NCBI GenBank assembly: GCA_019104865.1
Contig: JAHRWZ010000081.1
Location: 1-50,128, forward strand
Length of the DNA: 50,128 nt
Source of the DNA: Castellaniella sp.
Lineage (GTDB): Bacteria; Pseudomonadota; Gammaproteobacteria; Burkholderiales; Burkholderiaceae_B
Reading direction: 5' to 3'
Shown one piece after another: positions 13,508-25,126 of the stretch. Below the pieces are notes generated by a model, which saw nothing but the letters and a program-made list of their open reading frames with translations, ran no database searches and was not told the origin of the DNA. How positions within the stretch are numbered: position 1 is the stretch's first letter; every line of letters begins with the position of its first letter. The position numbers and the translations under genes were made by a program.

Positions 13508-13945
13508 CTATTTGACGATCTTCAGGTGCGACGGCTTGGGGCCGTCCGGCGAGTCGTCACCTGAAGATGCAGGTGCCAGGGTCGAGGGTGTGGCGGTCGG
13601 CTGGGACTCGTCCCCACCCGGGTAAGGCTGGGATGCCACGACCTCGAACCCCATGCCCGCGCCGGTTTCCCGGGCGTAGATCGCCGAGATGGCCGCGACC
13701 GGGATGAACAGATGTTCGACCATACCGTTGAAGCGGGATTCGAACTCGATGTATTCATTGCCCAGCGTCAGGCGGTTGGTGGCCAGGGGGCTGATGTTCA
13801 GCGTGATCTGGCCGTCGTGCACGTGCGCGACCGGGACCACGGTGTTGGCATCCACAGTGACCACCAGGTAGGGCGTATAGCCGTTGTCCGTGCACCATTC
13901 GTGCAGGGCACGGATCAGATACGGCTTGGTCGAGGTTTCCTGCAT
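13508..13945 (-). CDS. sspB: ClpXP protease specificity-enhancing factor SspB
   Basis: SspB delivers ssrA-tagged and some other substrates to the ClpXP protease. The 145-residue protein has the conserved substrate-binding domain (residues 1-105; KPYLIRALHEWCTDNGYTPY, HVHDGQITLNISP, FNGMVEHLFIPV), a flexible Ser/Pro-rich linker and the C-terminal ClpX-docking tail SHLKIVK. The length is usual for the family. One base separates its ATG from the stop of sspA, so the two genes form one operon. Confidence 0.95.
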   Translation of the reverse strand: MQETSTKPYLIRALHEWCTDNGYTPYLVVTVDANTVVPVAHVHDGQITLNISPLATNRLTLGNEYIEFESRFNGMVEHLFIPVAAISAIYARETGAGMGFEVVASQPYPGGDESQPTATPSTLAPASSGDDSPDGPKPSHLKIVK

Positions 13946-13946
13946 A

Positions 13947-14555
13947 TCAGCGACGCATGACCTTTTCGGACGGCGTCAGAGCCTCGATGTAGGCCGGGCG
14001 GGAGAACAGGCGCTCGGCGTATTTCTGGATCGGCGCAGCGCTCTTGGGCAGTTCGATGCCGTAATGCGCCAGGCGCCACAGCAGCGGCGCCACAGCCACG
14101 TCCAGCATGGAGAACTCTTCGCCCAGCATGAACTTGTTCTTCACGAGCAGGGGCGCCAGCTGGGCCAGGCGGTCACGGATGTTGGCCCGTGCGGTGTCGC
14201 GGATTTTTTCATCCCGGATGCTGCGGTTTTCCAGTGTGGAGACGTGGACGAACAGTTCCTTTTCGAAGTTGTACAGGAACAGGCGGGTGCGTGCGCGCAT
14301 GATCGGGTCCGCCGGCATCAGCTGCGGATGCGGGAAGCGTTCGTCGATGTATTCGTTGATGATGTTCGATTCGTACAGAATCAGGTCCCGTTCGACCAGG
14401 ATCGGTACCTGGCCGTAAGGGTTCATGACCGCGATGTCTTCCGGCTTGTTGTACAAGTCGATGTCGCGGATCTCGAAATCCATACCTTTCTCGAACAGCA
14501 CGAAACGGCAGCGTTGCGAAAATGGGCAGGTCGTCCCGGAATAGAGCACCATCAT
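13947..14555 (-). CDS. sspA: Stringent starvation protein A
   Basis: SspA is a glutathione-S-transferase-like protein that binds RNA polymerase and alters promoter choice during starvation. From ATG 14555 it has 202 residues, starting MMVLYSGTTCPFSQRCRF with a thioredoxin-fold N-terminal domain (to about 80; GQVPILVERDLILYESNII) and an all-helical C-terminal domain. The frame remains open upstream, but the start chosen matches the usual SspA N-terminus. It precedes sspB with a 1-nt gap and follows petC on the same strand, the common betaproteobacterial order. Confidence 0.95.
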   Translation of the reverse strand: MMVLYSGTTCPFSQRCRFVLFEKGMDFEIRDIDLYNKPEDIAVMNPYGQVPILVERDLILYESNIINEYIDERFPHPQLMPADPIMRARTRLFLYNFEKELFVHVSTLENRSIRDEKIRDTARANIRDRLAQLAPLLVKNKFMLGEEFSMLDVAVAPLLWRLAHYGIELPKSAAPIQKYAERLFSRPAYIEALTPSEKVMRR

Positions 14556-14609
14556 GTCGTGGATTCCAATACAGAAAAAGCGGGGGATGCGCCCCGAGGG
14601 GCGCATGAT

Positions 14610-15455
14610 TTATCGGACATGCTTCCAGTAGGCCTTGTTCATGCGGATCGCCACGAACAGGAACAGGAACAGGAACAGCATCACCCAGACGCCGATCTGC
14701 TTGCGTTCCAGCTGCCCGGGTTCGGACATCCAGCCCAGGAAATTGCTGATATCGGCGACGTTGCTCTCGAACTGGGAGAAGGTCTTCTGGTCGGCGGAAT
14801 CGAAGCGCCCGGTCGTGGAAGCCTCGCCAGTGTAGTCGGTCAGGGTTTCGTTCTTGACGGTCGGGAAGCCGGCGGCGTCATAGACCGTGGTCGTGCGTTG
14901 CCAGTGCTCGGCGCCCTTGGCGTCGGCGACCTGGTGGACCGTGATGTCCGTGTAGCTGCGGGGGCCTTCGAGTTCCCAGAGCGCGTTAGGCATCGCCACG
15001 CTGGGGAATACGACATTGTTCCAGCCGGTCTTTTTCGACGTGTCGCGGTAGAAGCTGCGCAGGTACGTGTAGATGTAGTCTACGCCGGACGGGCCGAAGT
15101 TTGTGTTCTTCGCGCGGGCCATCACGGACAGGTCCGGAGGGGCTGCGCCGAACCATTTTTTCGCATCCGCGGGCGTCATGGAGACCGTCATCAGATCGCC
15201 GATCTTGTCGCGCGAGAACAGCAGGTTTTTCTTGATCTCGTTTTCGGTCAGGCCCAGGTCCATGAGTTTGTTGTAGCGCATGGAGTTGGCGCTGTGGCAG
15301 TTCAGGCAGTAGTTGACGAACAGCTTCGCGCCGTTCTGCAGAGCTGCCAGATCAGTGATGCGGTCCGGGGCGCGGTCCAGGTGCGGCCCGCCTTCCGCGA
15401 AGGCGAGCGTGCAGGTCAGGGACAGGGCCAGGGCACCGAGCAGTTTTTTGATCAT
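14610..15455 (-). CDS. petC: Ubiquinol-cytochrome c reductase, cytochrome c1 subunit
   Basis: Cytochrome c1 passes electrons from the Rieske protein to soluble cytochrome c in the bc1 complex. The ATG at 15455 gives 281 residues with a signal peptide (KKLLGALALSLTCTLAFA), the haem site CLNCH about residue 50, and one C-terminal membrane helix (VWVMLFLFLFLFVAI) that anchors it with the haem domain in the periplasm. Haem attachment needs the System II proteins encoded at 23078-26477. It is the last gene of petABC, with a 32-nt gap after petB. Open sequence upstream of the chosen start is antisense-type extension inside petB's end. Confidence 0.95.
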   Translation of the reverse strand: MIKKLLGALALSLTCTLAFAEGGPHLDRAPDRITDLAALQNGAKLFVNYCLNCHSANSMRYNKLMDLGLTENEIKKNLLFSRDKIGDLMTVSMTPADAKKWFGAAPPDLSVMARAKNTNFGPSGVDYIYTYLRSFYRDTSKKTGWNNVVFPSVAMPNALWELEGPRSYTDITVHQVADAKGAEHWQRTTTVYDAAGFPTVKNETLTDYTGEASTTGRFDSADQKTFSQFESNVADISNFLGWMSEPGQLERKQIGVWVMLFLFLFLFVAIRMNKAYWKHVR

Positions 15456-15487
15456 GATCTTTCCGTAACAGTCAGTCGAGAGGCCTA

Positions 15488-16873
15488 TCAATGAGCGCGG
15501 AACGTGACGCGGGTCGGGACCGGCTTGAATGTGCCGAGTCGGCTCCAGACGGGCATCGCCAGGAAGAACGCCAGGTAGATGACCGAGCAGATCTGGCCCA
15601 GGGTCGTGAAGGTCGGCGTCACAGGTTGCGTGCCGAGCCAGCCCAGGATCAGGAAATCGGCGATGAAGACCGCGTACAGGAATTTGTGCCACGACGGACG
15701 ATAGCGGATCGATTTCACGGGGGAATGATCCAGCCACGGCAGGAAGAACAGGATGACGACGGCGCCGCCCATGGACACCACACCCCAGAATTTCGCGTCC
15801 AACGTCCTCATCAGGATGGCCACGATGATCAGGATCGCCGGTACGGCCAAGCGCCAGATGCCCGAGAGCTTGCCCTTGACGAACAGTGCCAGGGCGGCGA
15901 TCACGGCACCGGCCGACAGGACCCAGGTGAAGTCGCTGGTCGTGGCGCGGAGCATCGTGTAGAACGGCGTGAAATACCAGACCGGCGCGATGTGCGGCGG
16001 CGTCTTCAGCGGATCGGCCGGGATGAAATTGTTGTATTCCAGGAAGTAGCCGCCCATTTCAGGGCCGAAGAAAATGATCGCGGCAAACACGATCAGGAAG
16101 CCCGCCACGCCGACCACGTCATGCACGGAGTAGTAGGGATGGAAGGGGATGCCGTCGACCGGATGGCCGTATTTGTCCTTCGGGCCCTGCTTGATTTCGA
16201 CGCCGTCGGGGTTGTTCGAGCCCACTTCGTGCAGCGCGATGATGTGCGCCACGACCAGGCCGATCAGCACCAGCGGGATGGCGATCACGTGAAACGAGAA
16301 GAAGCGGTTCAGGGTGGCGTCGGACACCACGTAGTCGCCGCGGATCCACAGGGACAGGTCCGGACCGATGAAGGGGATGGCCGAGAACAGGTTCACGATC
16401 ACCTGGGCGCCCCAGTAGGACATCTGGCCCCAGGGCAGCAGGTAGCCGAAGAAGGCCTCGCCCATCAGCGACAGGAAGATCCCCACGCCGAAGATCCACA
16501 CCAGTTCGCGGGGCTTGCGGTAGGAACCGTAGAACAGGCCGCGCAGCATGTGCAGGTAGACCACGACGAAGAACATCGAGGCACCCGTGGAGTGCATGTA
16601 GCGGATGAACCAGCCGCCGGGCACTTCGCGCATGATGTATTCGACGGATTCAAAGGCAAAGCGCGCGTCGGGTTTGTAGTTCATCACCAGGAAGATCCCG
16701 GTGACGACCTGGAGCACCAGCACCAGCAGGGCGAGCGACCCAAAGAAATACCAGAAGTTGAAGTTTTTCGGAGCATAGTATTCGGACATATGCTCTTTGA
16801 ACATCTTGGTCAGCGGGAAGCGGCGGTCGACCCAGCCCAGCAACCCGGTCGTTTCAACGTTGTTTTCGGCCAT
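15488..16873 (-). CDS. petB: Ubiquinol-cytochrome c reductase, cytochrome b subunit
   Basis: The membrane core of the bc1 complex, holding both b haems and the quinol sites. The start at 16873 follows AAGGAG. The 461-residue protein has eight or so membrane helices. Haem-ligand histidines are visible in RYMHSTGASMFFVVVYLHMLRG and in FFSFHVIAIPLVLIGLVVAH; the Qo-site PEW is present as APVWYF with the usual betaproteobacterial change. It lies between petA and petC. Confidence 0.95.
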   Translation of the reverse strand: MAENNVETTGLLGWVDRRFPLTKMFKEHMSEYYAPKNFNFWYFFGSLALLVLVLQVVTGIFLVMNYKPDARFAFESVEYIMREVPGGWFIRYMHSTGASMFFVVVYLHMLRGLFYGSYRKPRELVWIFGVGIFLSLMGEAFFGYLLPWGQMSYWGAQVIVNLFSAIPFIGPDLSLWIRGDYVVSDATLNRFFSFHVIAIPLVLIGLVVAHIIALHEVGSNNPDGVEIKQGPKDKYGHPVDGIPFHPYYSVHDVVGVAGFLIVFAAIIFFGPEMGGYFLEYNNFIPADPLKTPPHIAPVWYFTPFYTMLRATTSDFTWVLSAGAVIAALALFVKGKLSGIWRLAVPAILIIVAILMRTLDAKFWGVVSMGGAVVILFFLPWLDHSPVKSIRYRPSWHKFLYAVFIADFLILGWLGTQPVTPTFTTLGQICSVIYLAFFLAMPVWSRLGTFKPVPTRVTFRAH

Positions 16874-16916
16874 GAACGGCTCCTTCAGTCTCGGGGATCG
16901 ATGAACGGCGTGTTCA

Positions 16917-17564
16917 TCAGGCCTTGTTGGGGTAGGTGTCCACACCGATCACGACGTGCGTGCCGTCGGGTGAAAACGCATAGGGCGGGACTTCGAGATT
17001 GTCGGGAGCTGGCTTGTTCTTGAAGACGCGGCCAGCCAGGTCGAACGTGGAACCGTGACAGGGGCACAGCCAGCCGCCCGGCCAGTCATTGGGCAGGCCC
17101 GATTGGGCGCCCGTCTGGAAGTGCGCGGTCGGCGAGCAGCCCAGGTGCGTGCAGATGCCGATGCAGATGAAGTATTCGGGTTTGCGTGAACGCCATTCGT
17201 TTTCGGCGAAGGCCGGGGTCAGGCCGGGACGCTTGGACAGGGGGTCGGCAAGCTCGCTGTCGTGCTTGGCCAGGTCTTCGAGTTCGGCCTTCGTGCGGTG
17301 CACGATCCAGACCGGCTTGCCGCGCCATTCCACCGTCATCATCTGGCCCTCGGGCAGATTCGAGATGTCGGCTTCGACGGGGGCGCCGGCGGCCTTTGCT
17401 TTTTCGGAAGGAGCAAACGAGCCGACAAACGGCACGGCCGTGGCGACACCCGCCACGCCACCCAGAGTACAGGCCGAAGCCACCCAAAAACGGCGTGAAG
17501 GGTCGGGGGGCAGGTTCGGGTCGACCGCGCCCTGCTCGTCGGACTGTGTCGGATTCTGACTCAT
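16917..17564 (-). CDS. petA: Ubiquinol-cytochrome c reductase, Rieske iron-sulfur subunit
   Basis: The mobile [2Fe-2S] subunit that oxidises quinol at the Qo site. Residues 24-45 carry a twin-arginine type signal anchor (SRRFWVASACTLGGVAGVATAVPFV). Cluster ligands lie in CTHLGC and CPCHGS, with the bracing disulfide cysteines in the same boxes. The length (215) is standard for proteobacterial petA. First gene of petABC; the promoter must lie in 17565-17720. Confidence 0.97.
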   Translation of the reverse strand: MSQNPTQSDEQGAVDPNLPPDPSRRFWVASACTLGGVAGVATAVPFVGSFAPSEKAKAAGAPVEADISNLPEGQMMTVEWRGKPVWIVHRTKAELEDLAKHDSELADPLSKRPGLTPAFAENEWRSRKPEYFICIGICTHLGCSPTAHFQTGAQSGLPNDWPGGWLCPCHGSTFDLAGRVFKNKPAPDNLEVPPYAFSPDGTHVVIGVDTYPNKA

Positions 17565-17726
17565 TTGTAATCCCTGATAGCCGCCCAGCGGGCGGAGGCG
17601 TTTGTCAATAAACTGTCTGTGCGCGGGGATGCCGCAGCCTGGGCGGATTCAGGCATCCACGAAGCTCTTCAACCGCGTATTATAGCGTTACGCCCAGTAG
17701 GGTAAACCGGGAAGGGGAGACTCAAT

Positions 17727-18179
17727 ATGGCCAGCGCACGGGGTTTCATCAAAGAATTCCAGGAATTTGCCGTCAAGGGCAACATGATGGATCTCGCCAT
17801 CGGCGTGATCATCGGTGGTGCGTTCGGGAAAATCATCGACTCCATCGTCAACGACCTGGTCATGCCGATCATCAATTTCATCGTCGGCGGCAAAGTCAAC
17901 TTCGACAACCTCTTCTGGGTCATGCGTCTGCCCGAAAACTACGCCGGTCCAATGACGGCCGCCGACCTGACCAAAGCCGGCGCTGTGGTGTTTTCATGGG
18001 GTCATTTCCTGACCGTCTTCGTCAATTTCATTCTGCTGGCCCTGGTCGTGTTCATCCTGGTCAAGATGGTGAACAATGCCCGCCGCCGCTTCGAGGCGCC
18101 CCCCGCGCCCGCCGCCGCCCCCGCAACCCCCGAAGACGTCCTGCTGCTGCGCGAAATCCGCGACTCGTTGAAGCGATAA
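17727..18179 (+). CDS. mscL: Large-conductance mechanosensitive channel MscL
   Basis: An inner-membrane pentameric channel that releases solutes on hypo-osmotic shock. The 150-residue protein starts with the typical amphipathic helix ([21 protein letters not shown], partly quoted) and TM1 with the [16 protein letters not shown] pore helix; TM2 is [16 protein letters not shown]. The C-terminal helix bundle ([15 protein letters not shown]) follows an Ala/Pro-rich linker. AAGGGGAGA precedes the start. It is transcribed divergently from petA. Confidence 0.97.
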   Translation: MASARGFIKEFQEFAVKGNMMDLAIGVIIGGAFGKIIDSIVNDLVMPIINFIVGGKVNFDNLFWVMRLPENYAGPMTAADLTKAGAVVFSWGHFLTVFVNFILLALVVFILVKMVNNARRRFEAPPAPAAAPATPEDVLLLREIRDSLKR

Positions 18180-18313
18180 GCGCCGCTGCGTTTCCTGCAA
18201 TCTGCGTCAATCGGCGCGGTCAGGTGCCTTGGGGGCACTGTTGGAGCTTACTCGTCCACATCCGGCGAAGCCGCCAGGTTGCGACCTGTGCCACCGGGCA
18301 CCTGGCCGCGCCG

Positions 18314-18376
18314 ATGAGATCCGCCAAAAGAACCCACATCGCAGCCCGCATCAATGAGATCCACCAAAAGAACCCA
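18314..18376. repeat. Two copies of a 23-bp repeat after mscL
   Basis: ATGAGATCCGCCAAAAGAAC (first 20 of 23 bases) at 18314-18336 recurs with a single substitution at 18354-18376, a period of 40 bp. The array lies between the convergent ends of mscL and the Nif3-type gene. No hairpin or coding frame explains it. Confidence 0.75.
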
Positions 18377-19156
18377 TCAAACCGGATTATCGATATCCAC
18401 AAAAGTGCAAGGCACCCCGAATTGCGCCTCGATCGCCGCGCCCAGCGCCTGCACCCCATAGCGCTCCGTCGCATGATGCCCCGCGCTAATGTACGCACTA
18501 CCCGTTTCGCGCGCCAGATGCACCGTCGGTTCCGAAATCTCGCCGCTCACGAAACAATCCGCGCCCGCAGCCAGCGCTGCATCCATCATGCTTTGCGCAG
18601 CCCCAGTGCACCACGCCAAACGTCGCACCGGCTGATCCAGCTCGCCGATCACCAGCGGCTTGCGCCCCAGACGCTGAGCCACATCGGTCGACAACTCGCC
18701 CACCGTGCAGTCCCAGGCGGGCGCGCCCAGCCAGACCAGATTGTCCGGGCCGCAGCGCGTCGGCGTCCCATCCGGCTGGATCTCCGGAGTCCAGTCCATC
18801 ACCCGTGCCAATTGCGCATTGTTGCCCCATTCCGGGTGGGCATCCAGCGGCAGATGATAGGCGAACAGATTGATCTCCTGGGCCAGCAGAGCCGACAGGC
18901 GGCGGTGTTTCGGGCCGCGGATGCAGGGATTCTCGTTTTTCCAGAACCAGCCGTGATGTACCAGGATCGCATCGGCGCGGCGGGCGATGGCGGCGTCGAT
19001 CAGGGCCTGGGATGCCGTCACCCCCGTGACGATGTGGCGAATCTCGGTGTGGCCCTCGACTTGCAGGCCATTAGGGCAATAGTCGCGGAACCGTTCGGGT
19101 TGCAGCGTGATGTTCAGCCAGTGTTCCAGCTCCTGACGGGAAATCTGTGGTTTCAT
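18377..19156 (-). CDS. Nif3-like dinuclear metal centre hexameric protein (YbgI family)
   Basis: A conserved cytoplasmic protein of the Nif3/YbgI family, which forms toroidal hexamers with a dinuclear metal site; its physiological substrate is debated. The 259-residue product has [13 protein letters not shown] near the N-terminus, metal-ligand histidines in [12 protein letters not shown] and in [17 protein letters not shown] near the end, and an [15 protein letters not shown] segment. The length is normal. It is divergent from the HtrA-type gene with 32 bases between their starts, a common pairing in this group. Confidence 0.93.
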   Translation of the reverse strand: MKPQISRQELEHWLNITLQPERFRDYCPNGLQVEGHTEIRHIVTGVTASQALIDAAIARRADAILVHHGWFWKNENPCIRGPKHRRLSALLAQEINLFAYHLPLDAHPEWGNNAQLARVMDWTPEIQPDGTPTRCGPDNLVWLGAPAWDCTVGELSTDVAQRLGRKPLVIGELDQPVRRLAWCTGAAQSMMDAALAAGADCFVSGEISEPTVHLARETGSAYISAGHHATERYGVQALGAAIEAQFGVPCTFVDIDNPV

Positions 19157-19188
19157 AACAAGCGTGTCCTTTGCTGATCGGGAAATTC

Positions 19189-21999
<2,811 letters not shown>

Positions 22000-22187
22000 G
22001 TCGGTTTGGAGAGCCGGACCGGCATGGAAGGATACCGGACGAGGGCTGAAAAATGAGGGCCAATGCCTATTGTATAATCTTCGCTTGTATTTGTTACGCC
22101 GACCCTCCTGCGCCTGGGCCAGTCTGTGTCGGCGTCTGATTGGCCGCGCCGTCCGGCGCCCGTACCCGAATCACAATCGAGGACTTC

Positions 22188-22880
22188 ATGAAGCGTGCGC
22201 TTTCCAGTATGTTCATGGCCGGCAGCCTGGTGCTTGCCGGCGCCCTGCCTGGTTTGGCCCACGCCCAGAGTGCCACCGCGGTACCGGACGCCAAGGCTGG
22301 CGAACAGCTCTTCGCCAATGGCGACATGTCGCGCGGCGTGCTGGCCTGTGTCACCTGTCACGGGGCGGGGGGCAACAGCACCATTCCCGCCAATCCCAAC
22401 CTGGCCGCCATGCCGCACGAATACATCGCCAAACAGCTGCACGATTTCGTGGCCCAGGGCGATAAAAAGGCCGTGCGCACCGGCCCGGGTGGCGCGCCGT
22501 CCATCATGGCTACCATCGCTCCGTCGCTGACGCCCCAGGACATCCAGAACGTCGCCCTGTACCTTTCGCAGCAAAAGCTCGACTGGAACGCGGCGGGCAC
22601 GGCCAAGCACGAAAAAACTCTCGATCGCGGCCAGCAGATCTGGCGTGCGGGCATCGCCGATCGGCAGGTCCCCGCCTGTGCGGCCTGCCACTCGGCCAAT
22701 GGTGCCGGTCTGCCGGGCGAATTTCCGCGCCTGGCCGGCCAGCATCCAGAATACATCATGGAACAACTGAAACTCTTCCGCTCGGGCGATCGGGCCAATG
22801 CCATCATGGGTGACATCGTCAACCGGATGACCGACCCGGATCTGGCGGCCGTAGCTGATTACGCTGCGGGCTTGCGCTGA
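22188..22880 (+). CDS. Dihaem cytochrome c4
   Basis: A periplasmic electron carrier that links the bc1 complex to terminal oxidases. From ATG 22188 (behind GAGGAC) it has 230 residues: signal peptide ending LAHAQS, then two homologous haem domains with CVTCH (about residue 64) and CAACH (about 165), and the methionine-ligand regions IMATIAPSLTPQDIQN and NAIMGDIVNRM-type. Length and double-domain layout are typical of c4. The gene ends in a strong terminator and is followed by the genes that attach its haems. Confidence 0.94.
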   Translation: MKRALSSMFMAGSLVLAGALPGLAHAQSATAVPDAKAGEQLFANGDMSRGVLACVTCHGAGGNSTIPANPNLAAMPHEYIAKQLHDFVAQGDKKAVRTGPGGAPSIMATIAPSLTPQDIQNVALYLSQQKLDWNAAGTAKHEKTLDRGQQIWRAGIADRQVPACAACHSANGAGLPGEFPRLAGQHPEYIMEQLKLFRSGDRANAIMGDIVNRMTDPDLAAVADYAAGLR

Positions 22881-23026
22881 TATTGCCCCGGGGCTTCCGG
22901 GCTGCGCGCAGATGCGGCCGGATGCCTGCGCCAGATTGGCGTAATCCGGGCAATTCCCGGTTGTGCTCAGGGTCTTGGGAGGGGCTCTTCGTACAGCTGG
23001 TGTATGGTTGAACTTTAAAATACAAG

Positions 23027-23058
23027 GGGAGACACGCGCTGGCGCGTCTCCCTTTTTT
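23027..23058 (+). terminator. Rho-independent terminator before resB
   Basis: GGGAGAC (23027-23033) pairs with GTCTCCC (23046-23052), with an inner GCGC/GCGC, followed by TTTTTT (23053-23058). It lies about 146 bases after the cytochrome c4 stop and only 20 bases before the resB start, so it could also work as a leader attenuator for resB. Confidence 0.85.
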
Positions 23059-23077
23059 CTTGAATCGGGCTGCCGTG

Positions 23078-25126
23078 ATGTCTTCTTCCAGTTCCCGTGT
23101 GCGTGGCGCGGAAATCATCGAACTGCTGGGTTCGATGCGTTTTGCCATCAGTTTGCTGGTGTTCATCTGTGTCGCCAGCCTGATCGGGACCGTGCTGCCG
23201 CAGAATCAGGCGACCAACACCTATATCGATCAGTTCGGCCCCTTCTGGTTCACGGTCTTCGACCAGTTTTCGATCTGGCACATCTACAACAGCCCGTGGT
23301 TTCTGCTGATCATGGCTTTTTTGGTGGTGTCCACGACGCTGTGCGTGATGCGCAACGCCCCCAAGATGCTGCGCGACATGCGGTCCTTTCGCGAATACGT
23401 GCGTGGATCCAGCCTGCGCGCCTTCCACCATAAGGTCGAGGTGGATAGTGGCCTGACACCCGATCAGGCCGTGGGGCAGGTTGGGGCGCTGCTGCGCGCC
23501 CGGGGTTTTCGCTACCGCGTCCGCCAGGACGGCGACAGCCGGATGGTGGCGGCCAAAAAAGGCGCGGCCAACCGCCTCGGGTACATCTTCGCGCACGTGG
23601 CCATCGTCGTCATCTGCCTGGGCGGGCTGCTCGACAGCGAACTGCCCGTGCGCCTGCAGACCTGGCTGTTCGACAAGCAACCCATTATCGGCAATATGTT
23701 GATTTCGGATGTGCCGGAATCCGGCCGCCTGTCGGCGCGCAACCCCAGCTTCCGCGCCAATATGCTGGTGCCTGACGGAAAACAGAGCAGCATGGGCATC
23801 GTGTCCGCCGGCCAGGGGGTGTTGCTGCAGCCCCTGCCGTTCTCGATCCGCCTGAAGAAGTTCTACGTCAAATACTACGACACCGGCATGCCCAGCGACT
23901 TCCGCAGCGACGTGGTCGTGACCGATCTGGCCACCGGAAAATCCTTCGACCGCACGATCCAGGTCAACGAGCCCCTGCACTACAAGGGCATCACGGTCTA
24001 TCAGTCCAGCTTCGATGACGGCGGCAGCACCGTGAAACTGAAAGCCTGGCCGCTGAATGGCGCCAGCACGCAGCCCCAGGACGTCTCCGGCACGATCGGG
24101 CGCGAAGAGCGGTTATCCGCCGGTCTGGGGGGCCAGACGGTGGACTTCACGGGCTTGCGGGTCATCAACGTCGAGAACATGAGCACGGGTGGTGATCCGC
24201 AGCCGTCCAATCTGATCAAGGACGTCGCCGCCGTCACCGGCAGCGCGGCGCGGCCGCGCAACGACAACCTGCGCAACGTCGGGCCCAGCGTCCAGTACCG
24301 CCTGGTCGGGGCCGATGGCCAGGCGCACGAATTCACCCAGTACATGCTGCCGGTGAAGATCGACGACTTCCCGATGTTCCTGATGGGCATGCGCAGCACC
24401 TCGGCCGAGCCCTACCGTTATCTGCGTATTCCAGCCGACGGACAGGGCACGATCCAGGAATTCATGCAGCTGCGCGCGGCCCTGGCCGATCCCGCCCTGC
24501 GCGAAGAAGCCGCCCATCGTTTCGCCGACCACAATGCGCCGGAAGGCGAACAGCGCGAACTCATGTTCCAGGCGGCCCAGGGCGCCCTGCGCACGTTCTC
24601 GCAGAAGGGTTTCAATGGCATCATCGACTCGGCCCCCGCCGATCAACGGGAAAAGATCCTGAATTTCGCCGTTCCGATGATTCAGCTCAGTCTGCAGGAA
24701 CTGCGTACCCTGATGCGCGAACGGCAGCATCTGCCGGCCTTGCCGGTGGATGGCCCGAGGGCTGAACATGAACAGCAGTGGTTGCGGCTGAGCGTGCTTG
24801 CGCTGGCCTCGCTGCCGGATTATCCGGCGCCGGTCGCGCTGCAGCTGTCGGGCTTCGATCAGGTCCAGGCCAGCGTGTTCCAGGTGGCGCGCAGCCCGGG
24901 CAAGACCATCGTCTATATCGGTTGCCTCCTGCTGGTGTTGGGGGTATTTTCAATGTTCTACATCCGCGAACGCCGCGTCTGGGTCTGGATCCGGCCCGGC
25001 GATACCGGGGGCAGCAGCTGGCTGGCCGCCATGACCACACAGCGGCGCGGCCTGGATTTCAATCACGAATTTGAACGGCTGCGCGATGCCCTGCGCCGCC
25101 TCGGAGGAGCCCGCCATGACGACTGA
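23078..25126 (+). CDS. resB: Cytochrome c biogenesis protein ResB (Ccs1), System II
   Basis: With CcsA it exports haem and ligates it to apocytochromes c in the periplasm. The ATG at 23078 gives 682 residues; TTG 23060 and GTG 23075 are possible earlier starts. Three N-terminal membrane helices (FAISLLVFICVASLIGTVLP, WFLLIMAFLVVSTTLCVM, IFAHVAIVVICLGGLL) precede a large periplasmic domain, and a fourth helix lies near residue 615 (TIVYIGCLLLVLGVFSMFYI). The conserved haem-ligating region HYKGITVYQSSF is present. It overlaps ccsA by 11 bases. Confidence 0.95.
   Translation: MSSSSSRVRGAEIIELLGSMRFAISLLVFICVASLIGTVLPQNQATNTYIDQFGPFWFTVFDQFSIWHIYNSPWFLLIMAFLVVSTTLCVMRNAPKMLRDMRSFREYVRGSSLRAFHHKVEVDSGLTPDQAVGQVGALLRARGFRYRVRQDGDSRMVAAKKGAANRLGYIFAHVAIVVICLGGLLDSELPVRLQTWLFDKQPIIGNMLISDVPESGRLSARNPSFRANMLVPDGKQSSMGIVSAGQGVLLQPLPFSIRLKKFYVKYYDTGMPSDFRSDVVVTDLATGKSFDRTIQVNEPLHYKGITVYQSSFDDGGSTVKLKAWPLNGASTQPQDVSGTIGREERLSAGLGGQTVDFTGLRVINVENMSTGGDPQPSNLIKDVAAVTGSAARPRNDNLRNVGPSVQYRLVGADGQAHEFTQYMLPVKIDDFPMFLMGMRSTSAEPYRYLRIPADGQGTIQEFMQLRAALADPALREEAAHRFADHNAPEGEQRELMFQAAQGALRTFSQKGFNGIIDSAPADQREKILNFAVPMIQLSLQELRTLMRERQHLPALPVDGPRAEHEQQWLRLSVLALASLPDYPAPVALQLSGFDQVQASVFQVARSPGKTIVYIGCLLLVLGVFSMFYIRERRVWVWIRPGDTGGSSWLAAMTTQRRGLDFNHEFERLRDALRRLGGARHDD

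Noticed and set aside
13884..17023. Two long plus-strand open frames (about 510-540 codons) opposite sspA and petABC
   Set aside because: They mirror highly conserved genes in a G+C-rich genome, are rich in His, Arg, Gln and Asp, and have no family resemblance. They are antisense artefacts.
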